Positions 1 to 12,069 of a DNA stretch of 64,000 nt are shown piece by piece. The notes under the pieces were generated by a model. It was not told the origin of the DNA, did no database searches, and was given only the letters and a program-made list of their open reading frames with translations. Each line of letters opens with the position of its first letter. Position 1 is the stretch's first letter. Origin of the DNA: Alisma plantago-aquatica (taxonomy: Eukaryota > Streptophyta > Magnoliopsida > Alismatales > Alismataceae); the NCBI GenBank assembly GCA_963693085.1, contig OY856413.1:105592501-105656500 (forward strand), read 5' to 3'. The position numbers and the translations under genes were made by a program.

Positions 1-63
1 GATGAGGCCACATGGGAGCTGAAGACGAACATGGAAAAAGTATACTCAGACTTGTTTGTTTGA
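1..63 (+). CDS. Ty3/gypsy polyprotein, C-terminal end (partial)
   Basis: Frame 1 reads DEATWELKTNMEKVYSDLFV and stops at TGA 61-63. The EATWE...YSDLF pattern is the usual end of the integrase/chromodomain region of plant Ty3/gypsy (chromovirus) polyproteins, where it forms the tail that tethers integrase to chromatin. The rest of the polyprotein lies left of the window. A hairpin, a purine tract and an LTR start follow within 45 bp, as expected for the 3' end of such an element. The clade (Tekay/Del, Reina or similar) cannot be decided from 20 residues. Confidence 0.85.
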   Translation, partial: DEATWELKTNMEKVYSDLFV

Positions 64-68
64 TCATT

Positions 69-105
69 GAATTTTGAGGACAAAATTCCTATAAGGAGGG
101 GAGGA
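69..105 (+). promoter_or_regulatory. Polypurine tract preceded by hairpin (element H)
   Basis: GAATTTTG (69-76), loop AGGA, CAAAATTC (81-88) is a perfect 8-bp inverted repeat just after the pol stop. The purine run at 93-105 directly abuts the LTR start and is the likely plus-strand DNA primer (PPT). The same 20-nt hairpin layout occurs before the PPT of elements A and G with different paired bases. Confidence 0.75.
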
Positions 106-2959
106 TGTTATAACCTCAATTTTCTGAATAATGTAATGAGATGTGTAATACCTTTTCTTTAATGATGAACAAAATTTGTGATTGATTTGTTTGCTTTAAA
201 TGGTGTATTTCGTGTGTAATGGCCTTAATTGAGTTTAATTGGGCTTAATTGGCCATTGGGCCCAATTAAAAAAGAAATAGAAATAAAAAAGAAAGGAATT
301 GCCTAATAAAAGGGAGATATAGGAAAAGGATAAATATAATGGGGAAAAGGCAAGGAGATAATTCCCAAGGGGAGATTTCGTACCCTTAGGGTTCCTTGAG
401 GGCCAAGGGACCTGAGATAATTAGATAATGACAAATGAAAAAGAATACTAATTAAAATTGGGGTAATTAGTAAATAACTTGGATGGGAAGGAAATACTCT
501 CAACCATTGGAATTTAACCTTCAAATTTAGTGGACGATTAGATAATGCCAAGATGGAGTTTTCCCTAAAATTTTAGAGGAATTGTTAAATGAGGAGAGAG
601 AAATGGATTTTCCAAGTTATCATGTTAAAATGTCCTTTTAATTCGTTTTTTTTTATAATAGCAATGGAGGGAAATGATGCCAGCCGTTGGATGACCGCGT
701 GATCTAGGGGACCATGGATCCAAGGGCAGTTGTGCATCGTCTACCTCGAGTCCCAGTGGGACTGGGAGATGTTTTGTGAATCAAATTTCCGGTCTCTAGA
801 GATGATAAGTTGAAAATCTAACAAGCCCATCACCTTCGGGAGAGTGTTCTGAAGCGTCTAGACCCAAGATTGGGGGGCTGTCGTCGATGGGGGAAGAAAC
901 CCCCAAGTTGCAGGACACCCATGACCTAGCCCTATATAAGGGAGGGTGCTCGGGGGTGCCAACATACCTAAAAATGATCCCCATCACTACAGAACGCGAC
1001 GACAAGTGGAACGATAATCTCAATTGCCAATTCCAACCTAACCTACCCCCTTTGCAACCTGCAACCCACGACGGAGCTCCGGCGAGTAGTTCGCGGTGAA
1101 GGTCAGGTTCGTTTGTACAATTGAGAAGTGTGTCGAGTTTGGACGATGACGACAAAGCTTCAAGACCTCTTGGATTTCCTACTGGTGGCTTGGAGCTCGA
1201 AGTCAACTAGCTAGTTGACTGATGTTCATCGCACAGACGAAGGTAGATGACGACGGGCGGCCGTCGAATCGCGGACTACCGTGATCCCGAGCGGGGATAA
1301 AACGGACGAGAGTGAGAGCGGCTAGGTTTGGGCATCCGCATCACGGATCGTCCGATCCAGGGAGCAAACCAGCGGCCCACCCATCGAGCGGCTCGCTAAT
1401 TTCCAGTTAAATTCCCTCTCTGTTTAAATAATATTGAAAAAGGCTTTTTCTTGTGAAAATCCTAGGAATTAGTAGGAACCTCGGATGAATTAACTATATA
1501 CATGAATGTTGATCAGAAAAATACGAGGAATAAGTTAAAATACTTTGAAAGCCTAAATATGTGTCGTTTTGCAAAAGTATATAATTTTGATGAAAAGGGT
1601 GTTAAGTTGTGGTTAGAAACCCTAATTAGCGATTAAGGGTAGATTTGATGTTGCAAATAAATTAATTCGAGTGTTGTTAACTTATTTAATGATTAAGATG
1701 AATCTTAACCTATTTTAGAGATGGAATTGCAAGATTTAGGGTTTAAACCTCATAAGTTGGATAATATCCTTAGAAAACCCTAAGTAAGGGAAAAAGGGAA
1801 GAAAAGATATAGTTAATCCGAAAATTAGGGTTTTGTGGTCCAAACCTGATCTTAGGATCTTAATGAAAAATAAGATGGGATGGTTAGGGTTTGGTGGATA
1901 TTTTGATAAAAGTAGAGTACAAGTGATAAAAAGGAAGTGAAACCCTAATTATGGTCAAAACCCTAAAAAGAGCTAGAAACCCTAAGGGACGATTAGGCCA
2001 ATTAGACTTGGATACCATGTTCCATGATAGAAAATATTGGATGTGTATTTCAGGGCCAAATTGTGTGCTTGCTTGATTCTAGATTACTTGCCAGTTTTGA
2101 TTATTCCTGCACTAGAGTCTGCCTAACAGATATGTGGTTAATTATGGTTAATCGCCTTAGTCTTCTGAAGGATTGTTGAATGATTAATTGCATTGAATAC
2201 AATCTATCTGTTGGATGTTCATACTTGCAATTATAAAGTCCCTATGACTATCACAAGTGAAGTATAAGCGTGTACACTCGCACCTACATGCCACCTTGAT
2301 GAAAGATGCAAAAAGGGCAAGCCCATGAGGGATGACCCATGGGCACCATGAGTGGTGACCCCAGGCACCAAGCTCAGGATCAAGAAGGCGGTCTTTATTG
2401 CATGACTAATGGGCACCATGAGAGGTGACCCCATGTACCAAGCTCATGATGGAGAATGTGGCCTTAGGTCGATGGAAACAAGAAACCCTAAGAGGGTGTA
2501 ATCCAAGGTTTGGGCAAAAGCGGTGGAGTGTGACACATTGAAAACGTAAATTGTATTGCTAAATAACATGATTGTGATAATTAGGTTGTTAGCCTTATGT
2601 GTGACATTTTGGTTGTCCCCACATACCGGCATATTCTTTTATGCTGACCAACATTTTATTTGTCGGCGTTTTAGGTACAACTCTGAAAAGGTCAAACAGA
2701 AAAGTGACACATTATGAAATACAAGATAAAGTACGAGGAGGATTAGATAGCATAGTTTCATATTAAGGATAGAGGTAGAATTTCAAAGTTTTCAAAAGGT
2801 ATGCAAAGTTTTATTTTATACCAAAATTCCAGTTTAGTTGGTAGAATTTATTAATTATTATTGATTAATTTTCGAACCTTTGATCCATTTTTTTGGGATA
2901 ACGACTCTGACCCCGTGGTCTCCCTTAAGTGGGGGTTACCGGGAGGCAGGGTCGTTACA
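106..2959 (+). mobile_element. 3' LTR of Ty3/gypsy element H
   Basis: Starts TGTTATAACC right after the PPT and ends GGTCGTTACA, giving a 2854-bp LTR with TG..CA ends. The sequence changes character at 2960, where minus-strand gag remains begin. The expected right target duplication is AGTTT (2960-2964), but the left LTR lies outside the window so it cannot be checked. A GC-richer core (about 650-1400) holds a TATA box and is probably the U3/R promoter. Open frames here, including a 136-aa minus-strand one at 796-1206, have no recognisable domain and are taken as chance. Confidence 0.8.
931..941 (+). promoter_or_regulatory. Putative TATA box of LTR H
   Basis: CCTATATAAGG lies in the GC-rich core of the LTR, oriented with the element. 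It matches the plant TATA consensus. Transcription would start about 30 bp downstream. This is a motif match only. Confidence 0.45.
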
Positions 2960-2964
2960 AGTTT

Positions 2965-4272
2965 CTTCCTCAGTCATCTTGTCCACTGCTATAGTATCTG
3001 GCTCAGTTGTATCAGTAGCTTCTGTCGGCCCTGTGTCACATGTGGCATCCTTTGCTTCTGGGACATTCTATTTGTCATTAAGCACTTTCTTGCCATCGTG
3101 AAGCAACACTACATTGACCTATTTATTTCCAGATGGTATGTCAGTATTTCTTGGAAACCCCTATTGGCCAGGTTTCTTCAAAGAAGCCTCTTTTGCTGCT
3201 ATCTGAGAGATTTGAGTCTCTATACTATCAATTTGTGCTCCTTGATTTTGTAGTTCCCTCTAAGTCTGGCCAATGATAGCTTCATTCTCGCTGACCAGCT
3301 TACCTAGCATGTCCTCGATGTGGTCTATCTTTCTAGGGCCCCTTTTGTGTTGTTGTGCATTTCCTTGATGTTGTACTTATGATGGGTCATGCTGAAAATT
3401 ATTGGGGTCCTTCCAAGAAAACTTGGGATCCTTCCTCTAGTAGTAGTCATTTCCCCTATAATTTTGTTGTTGCATGAACATGCACTCTTTCTTCTCTCCT
3501 CCATACAAGCTTCCGTCCTTCGCACATAATTTCTTAGCAATCAAGTCCAACTTCCTCATTCAATGCCAATATCACCTTGGACTCTCCAACACTTTTGAAG
3601 GGTTGTTGGGCATTCTCTTTCTTCTCCCCAGGATTGGTTTGTATCCATATTCTTTAGGATCTCATGACACCTAGATGGCTTGTTGTTGAGGAAGAAACAA
3701 GTTCCTGCACTATCAAGTGTGGTCCTCTCCCTTTGATGCAACTCATAATAAAAAATCTTTGCCTAACCATACAGATCGATACCATGATGAGGGGCCTTCC
3801 TCAGCATATTTTGGTATCTCTCACATGCTTCAGAGTAAGGATCTTCTACCTTTTGCTTGAAGTTATATATCTTTCTTACTAGCTCATTAGTTTTCTGAGG
3901 TGGGAAATACCGCTCAAAGAAAGTGTATGTCATCTGCTCCCATGTTTCTATCGACTCAAGTAGCAGATTGTAGAGCCACAAATTCACTTTGTCTACCAGT
4001 GATGATGGAAATAGCTTCATATATAGCACATTCATCGACACTTGGTCAATCTTTACCATTTCACAACTTTCAACAAAATTGTTGATATGAGTCATCGGGT
4101 CTTCGGTATTGTGGCCAAGGAAATCCTGTGATTTGACCAATGCCACTAATCCAAGATCAATCTTGTAGCTGCCTACATTTGTGGCCTGTCTTTTGATTGG
4201 ACCTAGCTGAGATGTTAAGGAAGACACCTTGATATTCTCCCAAATAGTTTATTCTTCTATTGGGTCCGCCAT
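2965..4272 (-). pseudogene. Athila/Tat-like gag remnant
   Basis: On the minus strand an ATG at 4270-4272 opens MADPIEE, followed by an in-frame stop. The frame then continues through a 154-residue stretch (4227-3763) with the Ty3/gypsy gag core: DFLGHNTEDPMTHINNF, LFPSSLVDKVNLWL, ETWEQMTYTFFERYFPP. This spacing is typical of Athila/Tat gag, the capsid precursor. Downstream pieces (about 3740-3180) read like the degenerate C-terminal gag region, with stops and frame changes. No protease or RT follows because sequence at 2959 and left belongs to LTR H, which probably inserted into this element. It is non-functional. Confidence 0.75.
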
Positions 4273-4612
4273 CTAAGAAAGCTCTGGCTATTCTAGTGGA
4301 GGTATCAGAGTCTCAGGTGATGGTATCTCAGGTGGTGGAGTCTAAATCAAACATGGTGTAGACCCGCTATATTCCTATGCTTTGCATAGGAAATCCTCCT
4401 GAAAGGCACTATGTGGCGATGAGGCTTCGTAATCTGTTCTTCTTGTTAGCACCATACACTAGTACCTAAAATAGTTAAAAACAATGTGAGAACGGATACT
4501 AATGTTTTAGTAAATGATATTTGAAATTCAACTTATATAGAATAAAAAGAAAAATAAAAGGTGTGGACTAGAGTTGTCGATCAAAATACTTGTAGTGTTG
4601 GAGTTGTCATTT

Positions 4613-4629
4613 CTCTGAAAACGGCACCA
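4613..4629 (-). promoter_or_regulatory. Primer-binding site of Athila/Tat-like element
   Basis: Read on the minus strand this is TGGTGCCGTTTTCAGAG, a few bases inside the LTR end. It resembles the TGGCGCCGTTGCC-type PBS of Athila/Tat elements, with a CpG-to-TpG-like change. It supports the assignment of the gag remnant to the left and the LTR to the right. Confidence 0.6.
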
Positions 4630-4635
4630 AAAATG

Positions 4636-6022
4636 TGATATGCGCAAACTACATGCTAAATGCAAGTGTATGTATCAATACAATATAAGCCTTAAGATGC
4701 CCGAATGTCAAACTCAGGGAAACATTAATCCTGAAAATACTACTAATTGTAATGCGATCAGCTAGGCTGATGAAAACTTTGATTGGAGGTTTAATTAACT
4801 AAGATGTAGAAAATAAATCTAAGATTATTGGTTGTTTGATCCAAATGGAGTGCTTTTCTCACGATTACAGTTTCACCATAGTTAACATTGCAATTAACAT
4901 CATAACATTAATAAACATCTCTCATAACCCTGGACCAGGAGACATGTAGCAAGAATTACCCATTCTCATTGTATAATTCACTATCTAATCTAATATTAAT
5001 CCCACTCTCGTAACAATTGTGTTATTATTTAGGTAATTTATTGAAAACTCTAGGTAATCTCTTCACATTTGTAACTCTCCTTCCTCAAAGGGCGATATAA
5101 ACATGTACTTCTATGAATTTCCAACCTTTAATCCCTTTTCCAAAGCAATTAAAGATCTAATTAACTATCTATGGTGATCAAGCATGGATAGTTCATGATG
5201 TTTTCATAGAAATTAGTCCAGAAATTAAAAGAAATAGATATGTTAATGCATAATAGTCAATTACAATGCATAAATGGACTACTCCCCAGTCCTTAGGAAC
5301 AATATGTTTAGCCTCGCATGATTCCATTGTCAAGTACATAGGAGAGAAGAAGAAAAATGTGAGAAACATTAGTAAAACTAAAGAACCCCTGAAGAAGATA
5401 GTTTAGATGATCCCCTCTGTTGAACGTGATGATTTGCTACCTTCTGACTACAAATCCATCCATTGGAGGTGCCTAAATTTCCCAAAACATGGCCTTCTTC
5501 TCTGCTTTGTCCTCTCCTTGTTCTCAACTACCGTCCAACGGAATAGAATGAGATCCTAAGGTATGGCCAAAATCCCCCTAAGTCATAGAAATGTCTTAGG
5601 GTGTCATTAATTTCCAGCCATAGGATTAAACTTGATTTCCAGATTTGCCTGATCCCACCGTTTCGATACTATTGGTTAGGTTCCGGTACTTCTGAAACCT
5701 TCAATAGTTGCAGTCGCATATTAAGTTGTCAGTACTACCGAGTTGATGTCAGTAGTACTAAGATTTCTCATGAAATTTTGATTCAGACTATGATGTTGTC
5801 GATAGTATCGACTTTTGGGTTGGTGCTATCGAGTCTTCTCGATTTCAACATATTCTATACTGAGCATGTGTTGGTACCAGTGACAACAAAGTCGATAGTA
5901 CTGAGCTATGTAGATTCTTATAAATTTACCTAAAAATCAACAAAAATGAACATAAGTTCTCGAATAATATGAAATCATTTGGAAACATTAAAATTACATT
6001 TATTTGATGCAACTAAGTATCA
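4636..6022 (-). mobile_element. LTR 1 of Athila/Tat-like element (5' LTR, minus strand)
   Basis: Minus-strand ends are TGATACTTAGTTGC and GTTTGCGCATATCA, so TG..CA over 1387 bp. It is followed on the minus strand by the PBS and gag. The left end could be 4634 instead of 4636. Nearly the whole length is matched in inverted orientation by 6103-7460. Confidence 0.65.
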
Positions 6023-6102
6023 CTGACTAATTATAGTAAATAGTGCACAAATTAATCTAAAAATGAGAAATAAGTGCACAAAAATATTTAATAAATAGCA
6101 TG

Positions 6103-7460
6103 TGTTACTTAATTGCATCAAATAAATGTAATTTTAATGTTTTCGGATGATTTAATATTATTCAAGAACTTATGTTTTTTTTTTTTGGATTTTTAAGTAA
6201 ATTTACAAGAATCTGCATAGCTTGGTACTACCGACTTTGTTGTCAGTGGTATAGACACTTGCTCAGCATGGAATATGTTGAAATCGAGAAGACTCAGTAG
6301 CACCGACCCCGAAGTCAATACTACCGACAACATCTAATGGATGAATCATAATTTCACAATAAATCTCAATATTCACGGCATCAACTCGGTAGTACTGACA
6401 ACTTAATATGCAACTGCAAATATTGAAGGCGTCAGTAGTACCAACACGACGGTATCAGTAAGATTTGAAAATCAAGTTTAATTTGACGGCAAGAAATTAA
6501 TGACGCCCTAAGTCATTTCTACGACTTAGGGTGATTTTGACCAGACCTAATAATTTCATTCTATTTTGTTGGACGGAAGCTGAGAACGGGGAGAGGAGAA
6601 AGTTGAGAAGAAGGCCACATTTTGGGAGATTCAGGCACGTCCAGTGGTTGGATTTGCAACCAGAAGGTAGCAAATCATCAAGTTCATCAGAGAGGATCAT
6701 CCATACCATCTTCTTCAGGGGTTCTTTAGTTTTACTAATGTTTCTCACATTTTTATTCTTCTCTTTTATGGATTTGACAATCTAAATCATGCGGGGCTAA
6801 ACCCCTTATTCCTTAGGACTAGGGAGTAGCCCGGTTATGCATTGTAATTGATTTTTATGCATTAATATATCTATTTCTCTTCATTTCTGGATGTATTTCT
6901 ATGAAAGCATCACAAACTATCCATGCTTGATCACCATAGGTAGTTAATTAGATCTTTAATTGCTTTGAAAAAGGGATTGAAGGTTGGAAATTCATAGAAG
7001 TGCATGTTTTATATCACCCTTTAATGAAGGAGAATTACGAATGTGAAGAGATTACCCAGAGTTTTGATAAAGCACCTAACTAACAACACAATCGTTACAA
7101 GAGTGGTATTAGATTAGGTAATGAATTACACCGTGAGAATGGGTAATTCTTGCTACAGGTCTCTTAGTCTAAGGTTAGGAGAGATGTTTATTAATGTTAT
7201 GAGGTTAAATGCAATGTTAATTGTGGTATATCCTAAGGGATTCACTCCATTTGAGATCAAACAACCAATATCTTAGATTTCTTTTATGCATCTTAGTTAA
7301 TTAAACCTCCAATCAAAGTTTTCTTCAGCCTAGCTGATTGCATTACTGTTAGTAGTACTTTCTAGATTAACATTTCTTTGAGTTCGACATTTGGACCTCT
7401 TAAGGCCAATATTGCATTGATATGTAACACTTGTGTTTAACGTGCAGTTTGTGTGTATCA
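6103..7460 (+). mobile_element. LTR 2, same family, opposite orientation
   Basis: Starts TGTTACTTAATTGC and ends TTTGTGTGTATCA (1358 bp). It mirrors LTR 1, for example the segments at 6480-6760 against 5370-5600, and 7290-7340 against 4750-4800. The bases after the end (7461-7480) look like the family PBS altered by transitions. No gag follows; instead the sequence returns within 20 bp to the terminal ~40 bp of LTR 1. Confidence 0.6.
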
Positions 7461-7474
7461 AGTTTTAGCACCAT

Positions 7475-7605
7475 TTTGGAAACATTAAAATTACATTTAT
7501 ATGATGAAATTAAGTATCACATGCTAATTATAGTAAATAATGCACAAATTAATCTGAAAATGAGCAATAAGTGCACATAACTCAATAATAAATAGCATAT
7601 GAAAA
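7475..7605 (+). repeat. Direct repeat of the LTR 1 end plus its flank
   Basis: About 120 bp here repeat 5975-6100: the last ~40 bp of LTR 1 and then ~80 bp of flank containing CTAATTATAGTAAAT. The flank therefore lies on both sides of LTR 2. This points to a local duplication or gene-conversion event around the inverted LTR pair. Confidence 0.6.
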
Positions 7606-7624
7606 TGACAATTATCCAGTGCAT

Positions 7625-9431
7625 CAGGTGTGAATATTTTTTGGCACATGTGGTGGATACCAAGGTGAGGAGTCTGAGTATCCAGGAGGTGTCAATGGTG
7701 TGTGATTTGGATTTGTTCCCTGATTAGTTTCCTAGAGTTCCCCGTCCTAGAGAGATTGACTTTGGGATCAATCTGGTCCCTGGTACACAGTCGATATCAC
7801 AGTCACCGTACAACATGGCACTGATAGAGATGAAAGAGTTGAAGAAGTAGTTATAAGAACTATTAGAGAAGGGATTTATCAGACTGAGCACTTCCCCTTG
7901 GGGTTCTCCCGTGTTGTTCATGTAGAAGAAGAACGATTCCATGAGGTTGGCATTGATTACCGACAGTTGAATAAAGTGACGATCAAGAACAAGTACTTGT
8001 TGTCGAGGATAGATAATTTGTTTGATCAATTGAGAGGTGACACTGTGTTTTTAAAGATAGATCTGAGGTTAGGTTACCATTAGTTTTGGATCAAGGTTAA
8101 CGACATACGTAAGTCTGCTTTTAGGACTCAGTATGGTCATATGCCCCTATTTGGTTCAAGGTTGAGATTATGAAATCTGAATTGGGTTAGTCAATAAATT
8201 TGTATTACTTTATTTGGATTCAGTCATGTTTGTGTTTGGTAGATTATCCCACTACAAGCACTCATTAAATTGGTCTGGCCTTGTAACTTGTGTTTTTCAG
8301 TATGGCATATAAAACAAAATAACACAAAAGACAAAGTTAAATCTAGATTGGGTTTTGAAATCCTGCTAAGAATAGGACTAACTTGGTCTAGATTAGAGGA
8401 TTATAGAACTCAAAATGGACTCTATCAGTCCAATTTCTATTTAACAAAACAAGACTAGAACTTGACTGAGTTAGTCGGAATTAGTGCCTACATGGCACAA
8501 AAAGACAGCACCAAATCCGGATCAGGTCCCGAACCAAACGATACATATGAGTTTGTGGTTATGCCATTCGGGCTAATCAATGCACCAACAACATTCGTGG
8601 ATCTGATGAAATAGGTGTTTAGGTCGTATCTTGACCAGTTCGTGGTAGTGTTCATTGACGATATCTTGATATACTCCAGGGGCAACCAGCAACATGATCA
8701 ACATCTATGACAGGTGTTAACATTGTTGAGGCAGCACAAGTTGTAGGCTAAGTTTAGCAAGTATGAGTTCTGGTTGAAAGAGGTGTATTTTATTGGGCAT
8801 GTGATATCTATTGAAGGTGTTCATGTGGATTCTAAGAAGGTCTTGTTATTGTTATAATGGGAGAAGACAAAGACACCGACGTAGGTTTGCACTTTTCTAA
8901 GCTTGGTAGACTACCAAAAGAGGTTTATCAAGAACTTCATTGCTATGGTGTTACCCCTAACCAAGCTGACGAGGAAAGGTATACTGTTTGCTTGGGATGA
9001 CAAGTGTCAACGTTCTAACTAGATTTTGAAGGAGAAGTTGACTATTTCCTGGTGTTAGTTCTGTCAGAGTAAGGAAAAGGTTATATTGTCCTCTATGGTG
9101 TGTTGAAGAACGGTTTGGGGTGCGTGTTGATGGAGGATAAGAACATGATTTCTTTTGCTTTGTGACAACATAAGAAACACGAGGAGAACTACCTAACACA
9201 CGATCTGGAGATTGCAGTTGTGGTCCATGATTTGAAGATTTGGACACACTACCTTTATGGCGAGAAGTTTCAAATCTTCACCACCACAAGAACCTTCAGT
9301 ACATCTTCTTGAGCAGGAGATGAGCATGCGATATAGATACTGGAAGGAGTTGATCAAAGATTATGATTGCACCTTAGGTTATCATCTAGAGAGTCAAATG
9401 TGGAGGTATATGCTTTAAGTAGGAAGTCTTC
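7625..9431 (+). pseudogene. Ty3/gypsy element B pol: protease-RT linker, RT and RNase H (decayed)
   Basis: The reading passes among frames, with many stops. It contains [62 protein letters not shown], then (after a 400-bp insertion) YEFVVMPFGLINAP and the catalytic [10 protein letters not shown] near 8650-8680. [16 protein letters not shown] and the RNase H region DYDCTLGYH follow up to 9420. The order is that of plant Ty3/gypsy pol. Many stops sit where the family has Gln or Arg (CAG to TAG, CGA to TGA), as expected from methylcytosine deamination. Element A interrupts the gene exactly at 9431 and it resumes at 23674. Gag, the 5' LTR and most of the protease are missing on the left. Confidence 0.85.
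8144..8543. mobile_element. Non-autonomous TIR element (MITE-like) in the RT of element B
   Basis: It splits the conserved RT block between FRTQYGH and YEFVVMPFGL. Flanks are CATATG on both sides (8138-8143 and 8544-8549). Ends are imperfect inverted repeats centred on TTTGGTTCAAGG (left) and TTTGGTTCGGGA (right, reverse complement). It has no coding capacity. The superfamily is unclear: CATATG is palindromic, which blurs the exact duplication length. Confidence 0.6.
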
Positions 9432-10852
9432 TGTAACATCCCTGACCTGGGTTATGCTTTAACCCTAGGTGTTTTGATTAAGAAAAATGATTATATGCTT
9501 AATCTTATCTTTTGAAAAGTGATTAGGGCTCATGAGGAACTTATGTTTCAATTTTGGTCCTGTTTGAACAATGTTAAAGCAATGTTTGCTTATTTTGGAC
9601 TAAAGTGCACATTACCCAAGTTGAGGGGTCAAATTGCAAATTTTGCATGATAAGATGTTCCTCTGATGTTGATACATCATAAGAATGAATATGATGTAGT
9701 GGTATGGTTTCCACAAGCTTGGACACCAAGATTAAGCTTGTAAAGCAATCCTTGTGCATTAAAACCTGGTTTTGGAGTAAAGTGCAATTTACCCAAAATC
9801 TAGGGTTCAATATGCAAATTACCACTTCAATATGGTCCTTAATGTTTCTTGGCATCATGTAGAGAAAATAAAATGAGAGGGACTCCTCATTTGAATTAAT
9901 TTGTAGGAGAGAGAATCTTGACATTAAAATAATCAAGAATAATGCCTAATTGAAACCCTAATTCAATTTAGGGCAAAAATGAATAAAAATAATTGAAGGG
10001 CTTTCAACCAAAATGTTTAGGGTTGATTTTGAATAAGGATGTACGTTCCTTTGCCAAGATAAGGAACGAAAATATCTTAAGTAGGTGAAATTCCACTCAC
10101 CTTATTATAAAGATAAGTAATTTCCACTCACATATGGAAAATTAATATAATAAGCATTAAGGTGCTTAATTTTCTTTTCTTTAAATTGAGGATAATGAAG
10201 GGGAATTAAAGGCAAGGAAGGTGCCTCGTACCCAAGGTAGTTGAGGGGGAAGAGGCGGCCACTTTATTGGGATTAATTGGATTTTTATAAGGCATTTTCT
10301 CTCTCATCAATTTCCTTATAAAAGTGCCTTTTCCAAATGAATTGAAAGGCTTTTTCGGCCCTTTCTTATTCCTTTGCTTGGTATGAGCTCAAGGGGACTT
10401 AGGAGCAATAGGAGGACGAGCCCCAACCTGTTGGTAAGCTTCTTTACCCTCGTTCTTCATGATTTCATGGTGGAAATCGAAAATAAATTATGGATTCCTT
10501 CTTATTTCGATCTCCTCTTCAACCCTAGCCAACTTTTGCAATCAAAAGCTTGAGGACGATCCTAGGGGGAGTTGCTAGAGCTGCATCCACCATTGATGGT
10601 GTGATCTTGGAGCTTTGGAGCTCAATTGGAGGCGGGTTTTATAACTTAAACCCTCAAACATTGCTATTGCATCAATCTTCTATGCTTTGTTGATTGATTT
10701 CTTCAATTTTATACACTTTTGTTTCTTTACTGCAAATTCCATCAAGAACGGTTGCTGTTCTTGGGTGCACGAAGGAAGATGATGATGACATCATCATAAG
10801 AAAGCACCTCACCAAATATCTTGGGAGAAAACGATCTCAAAAGTTGGGACCA

Positions 10853-11998
10853 AACGGTTTCACCAAAACCGTTTGGTGACCAAACGGGTTGCAAACCGTT
10901 TGGTGGCAAACGGGTTCAAACCCGTTTGAAGGAGTTGATCAAGCGTTGACCGTTTGGGAATCTCGTTCCTAATTATGTAGGCTAATGACCCTCCAAATTT
11001 TAGGGGTTAACTCCAAAGGAATCATAGGTTGAAGGCCAATCAATTAGACATTTCGAATTGAATTAAGTGCTGATGTTCAACCTGAATAACTTGACCTGCT
11101 TGGGAAAACGGGTTCCAGACCGTTTGAGATGGTTGACCAAGCATTTACCGTTTGATATTCCTGTTCATAATGATGTTGGTTAATGACCCTCCAAATTTGA
11201 GGGGTTACCTCCAAAGGAATCATAGGTTGAAGTCTAATCAATTAGGAAAACCTAATTGGATTAAGTGCTGATTTTCAACCTGATTAACTTGACCTGCTTG
11301 GGAAAACGGGTTCAAGACCGTTTGAGTGAGTTGACCAAGCGTTGACCGTTTGGGATTCCTGTTCATAATTATGTTGTTTAATGACTCTCCAAATTTTAGG
11401 GGTTAACTCCCAAGGAATCGTGAGTTGAAGGCTATTCAATTAGGCAAACCCTAATTGAAAACAGTGCTGAAATGCCAATGAGTTAAGTTGAGATTTTGGG
11501 TTGATTAGCCCAAACGGGTTCAAGACCGTTTGGGGATCATCCAAACGGGTTCAAGACCGTTTGGGGATCACCCAAAGACCGTTTGGAGGTCTGGGGTCAA
11601 GTATAGTTGATCAATTGAAGGTCCAAAGGTACCAAATCATACTGCAACTCAATGCTGATTTGTTGATCAACTCGATAGACCAATCCATGATGATTTTTCA
11701 CTAAAATCCAAAGGTTGGATGAGCCAAACGGTCTCAAGACCGTTTGGAGCTCATCCAAACGGTCTCAAGACCGTTTGGTGGTCACCCAAGACCTTTTGGA
11801 GGTCTAGGGTTGAGTATGGTTAGGTGTTTGAAGGTCTAAAGGTACTAAGCTGATATACAATGCAATGTTGATTTGGTGATCAATCCAATGAACCAAACCC
11901 CAATTGGATTGCTTAGATTTGAGTGATATGATGGGCAAACGGTCTCAAGACCGTTTGGAGGTCATCCAAACTACCTCAAGACCGTTTGGGGTCAGGTC
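10853..11998 (+). repeat. AAACGG palindrome cluster in the 5' LTR
   Basis: About ten short inverted repeats of the form (C)CAAACGG..CCGTTTGG with 2-6 nt loops, near 10853, 10881, 10909, 11105, 11305, 11511, 11541, 11723, 11755 and 11935, plus half-sites. The best are perfect 11-bp arms CCAAACGGTCT with a 2-nt loop. The 3' LTR has the same cluster (about 18829-19970), and the minus-strand solo LTR has diverged versions (30800-31680). Confidence 0.85.
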
Positions 11999-12069
11999 AT
12001 ACCCAATTTGGATGATGGTTCAATGGTTTCAAAGCAACTAGTCTTACATTGATTAGTGTTGTTGAATCA

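Noticed and set aside
796..1206. 136-codon minus-strand frame in LTR H as a gene
   Set aside because: It lies in the LTR promoter core, antisense to the TATA box, and shows no recognisable family.
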